Origin: Chloroflexota bacterium
GTDB taxonomy: Bacteria; Chloroflexota; UBA11872
Length of the DNA stretch: 64,000 nucleotides
Reading direction: 5' to 3'
NCBI GenBank assembly: GCA_028873795.1
Contig: JAPPNP010000027.1
Coordinates: 1 to 64,000 of the forward strand
The position numbers and the translations under genes are program-made. Positions 62,155-64,000 of the stretch are shown here, one piece after another; within the stretch, counting starts at the first letter, position 1; each line of letters begins with the position of its first letter. The notes below the pieces were generated by a model. The model was not told the DNA's origin. It searched no databases and was given only the letters and a program-made list of their open reading frames with translations.

Positions 62155-62862
62155 TCAGGCGATGTCGGCAATCACGTCCTGCACGCGCCCGCGGATGGAC
62201 TCGAAGGTCTGCGAGATTGGTCCGCGTGCGTCCACCACGTCGAAATCATGGATGCCCGCCAGCTCGCGGAGCTCTCGGATCATGTCCGTCTGATACGCGA
62301 TATAGGTGGAGTGCGGGTCATTGCCCTTGAGGAAGTCCTGCCCGGACTCCCAATAGTCGAGCGACCCCCCGTGAAGCGTTCGCGGCAGCAGCTGCTCCAC
62401 GTCCACGTCGAGAAAAATCACCTTGTCCGGGATCGGCGCGAATGAATAGAGCCCGTCCATCCATTCGCGCGGCATGCCCCGCACGCACGCCCGCGCGATG
62501 AGCGAATAGAAATAGCGGTCGGCGAGCACCACCATTCCGGCGCGGGCCGACGGCAGGATCACCCGTTCCAGTCGGTCGCAGAAGTCCGTGGCGTAGAACA
62601 GATTCAGCGTCACGGGATCCAATCGGTGCCCCGTCTTGGCCCGGTCGATGCCGCGCCCGGCCAGGTCGGAGCGGGTGAGTCCGGTATCCACGGCTGGAAG
62701 TCCCATGTCCTCCAGCCACTCCTTGATGAGGCGGATATGCGTCGATCGACCAGCGCCGTCGGGGCCCTCGAAGACGACAATGCGACCCAAGACCTCGCGG
62801 TCATGCCATCCGGTGGGCGGCTCGCCGTAGAAGCGCAACACGCGCGCCTGCCGGTTCCTCAT
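62155..62862 (-). CDS. Thymidylate kinase-like P-loop kinase
   Basis: IVVFEGPDGAGRSTHIRLIKEWLE, VVLADRYFYSLIA, DKVIFLDVDVEQ. Confidence 0.85.
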   Translation of the reverse strand: MRNRQARVLRFYGEPPTGWHDREVLGRIVVFEGPDGAGRSTHIRLIKEWLEDMGLPAVDTGLTRSDLAGRGIDRAKTGHRLDPVTLNLFYATDFCDRLERVILPSARAGMVVLADRYFYSLIARACVRGMPREWMDGLYSFAPIPDKVIFLDVDVEQLLPRTLHGGSLDYWESGQDFLKGNDPHSTYIAYQTDMIRELRELAGIHDFDVVDARGPISQTFESIRGRVQDVIADIA

Positions 62863-63761
62863 CGGCGGGCCCCGAGCGTGTCCAGATAGCGCCCCGTGAG
62901 CCCCGATGACCTCAGGGCGTCGGTAAGGCCGCCGTCTTGAATCTTGAGCGCGCCGCCGACGTGGGGCTCCACCAGTTCGCGGACTCGGTGCTGCTGCTCG
63001 GTGGGCGGGTCGCTCGCATCGATGGAGATCAGCCCAAATTCATCGAGCATCCGCTCGTACTCGGTTTGGATCATGCCCTGAAACGCTTGGAATGATCGGT
63101 TGAGATCGCTGCTCAGCCCAAGGTCCATGCCGGCCTCGTAGAACTTCAGCCGCGCCCGACCGTCCTCGATTCGCCGAATCGCCTCCGGCAGTGGCACGTC
63201 GAAGTAGAACGCCATGGTCGGCTTCGGAGCGAACGCGTAGAGGTGGCGCAACCAAACCGGATTGACGCCGCGGGCGGCGTCACGCGCGAACGCCGTATAG
63301 ATATAGCGGTCGGCAAGCACCGTGGCTCCGGCCTGAAGGGCCGGAAGAATCTGCTCGTAGACCCGGTTGGCCAGGTCCGCGCAGTGGATCAGGCTGAACG
63401 TCATGGGGGAAAACAGACGGCGCCGTTTCCCGCGGCGCGTGGTGCCGCGAACGATGGGCGACGAATTCCACTCGCTCGATACCACCAGCACGCCGCGGCT
63501 GGTCAGCCACTTGTGGAGGAGGTCGAGCTGCGTGCTCTTGCCGGACCCGTCTATCCCTTCCACAACGAACAGCCGCCCCGGAAATGGGCCCGGCGGCATG
63601 CCGCTTTGGTCCGACACGGCCGGCGCGTGGCGAGTCGAAGGCACGGCTGAGGTACCGGCCGGCGCGCCGACGTCTCCCTCCGTGCGGGCGGCAGACCCCG
63701 GGCTTCGGCGACTCCGCGCCGCCCATGCCCTCAAGAGACCAGCGAGTCCGGCGAGTCTCAC
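62859..63761 (-). CDS. Thymidylate kinase-like P-loop kinase, second copy
   Basis: LFVVEGIDGSGKSTQLDLLHKWL, TVLADRYIYTAFARD, MAFYFDVPLPEAIRRI; 4-nt overlap with the downstream copy; start uncertain. Confidence 0.85.
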   Translation of the reverse strand: MRLAGLAGLLRAWAARSRRSPGSAARTEGDVGAPAGTSAVPSTRHAPAVSDQSGMPPGPFPGRLFVVEGIDGSGKSTQLDLLHKWLTSRGVLVVSSEWNSSPIVRGTTRRGKRRRLFSPMTFSLIHCADLANRVYEQILPALQAGATVLADRYIYTAFARDAARGVNPVWLRHLYAFAPKPTMAFYFDVPLPEAIRRIEDGRARLKFYEAGMDLGLSSDLNRSFQAFQGMIQTEYERMLDEFGLISIDASDPPTEQQHRVRELVEPHVGGALKIQDGGLTDALRSSGLTGRYLDTLGARR

Positions 63762-63859
63762 GGCGAGGTCCTCAGGGGCCGGCGAGGGGCTTATATGATA
63801 GTCGGCCCGCGCTGCCGGATCGTGGGACAGCGGGGCTTTGTGTGGACAGGAGCAGGCCC

Positions 63860-64000
63860 GTGCCGGTGACGCGCGAGCGCGAGCACAAACTGGGCATCGA
63901 TCCGCTCGTCGACCTCAACCTTGACCGAGCGCTGGCCGCCTACGTGACGCGCCACCGCGAACCTCGGCACTTGGTCACCACCTACTACGACACCGCCGAC
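63860..64000 (+). CDS. CYTH-domain protein, 5' part only (runs off the window)
   Basis: VPVTREREHKLGID...HREPRHLVTTYYDTAD; ExExK-like start and YYDTxD motif. Confidence 0.7.
   Translation, partial: MPVTREREHKLGIDPLVDLNLDRALAAYVTRHREPRHLVTTYYDTAD

Overview
A 64 kb, high-GC bacterial chromosomal window, gene-dense on both strands. Gene content (KEVPVE-type spacers in oligopeptide-binding lipoproteins, PhyH dioxygenases, PT-rich lipoproteins) suggests a Chloroflexota-like organism; this is inference. Content is mostly metabolic and housekeeping: PhyH cluster, M20 hydrolase, HpcH aldolase, acs, MoaD + AOR, L,D-transpeptidase, three-gene ABC exporter, gyrA, moaC, clpC, comF, accD/accA, DapA family, MMPL transporter, moeA, archease/rtcB, hexosaminidase, sialidase-like, two SBP_bac_5 proteins, pfk, two thymidylate-kinase-like genes, a CYTH protein cut by the window end, tRNA-Val(CAC) and tRNA-Asn(GTT). 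No CRISPR array, prophage, transposase or rRNA was seen. The main finding is a pair of tandem redoxin lipoproteins (minus strand, 12531-13757 and 13909-14583), each split in the ORF track by an in-frame TGA at the same site (FYRAFW-TGA-xxC-RTQLVELQ). Reading TGA as selenocysteine joins the ORFs exactly in frame and gives a UxxC redox motif. In both genes a perfect hairpin with a GTG loop starts 22 nt after the TGA, matching the known geometry of bacterial SECIS elements. They sit directly downstream of a cytochrome c lipoprotein, and one also carries an Excalibur-like Ca-binding domain. Secondary observations: a DUF3883-like nuclease + PIN pair next to tRNA-Asn; a Doc toxin/antitoxin with a candidate operator; LGFP-like repeats shared by an LRR protein and an L,D-transpeptidase; a length-preserving homopolymer anomaly in one PhyH gene; several palindromic repeat families including a nested one; and unannotated small membrane ORFs. 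All calls were made by eye from the sequence and ORF track, with no database searches.
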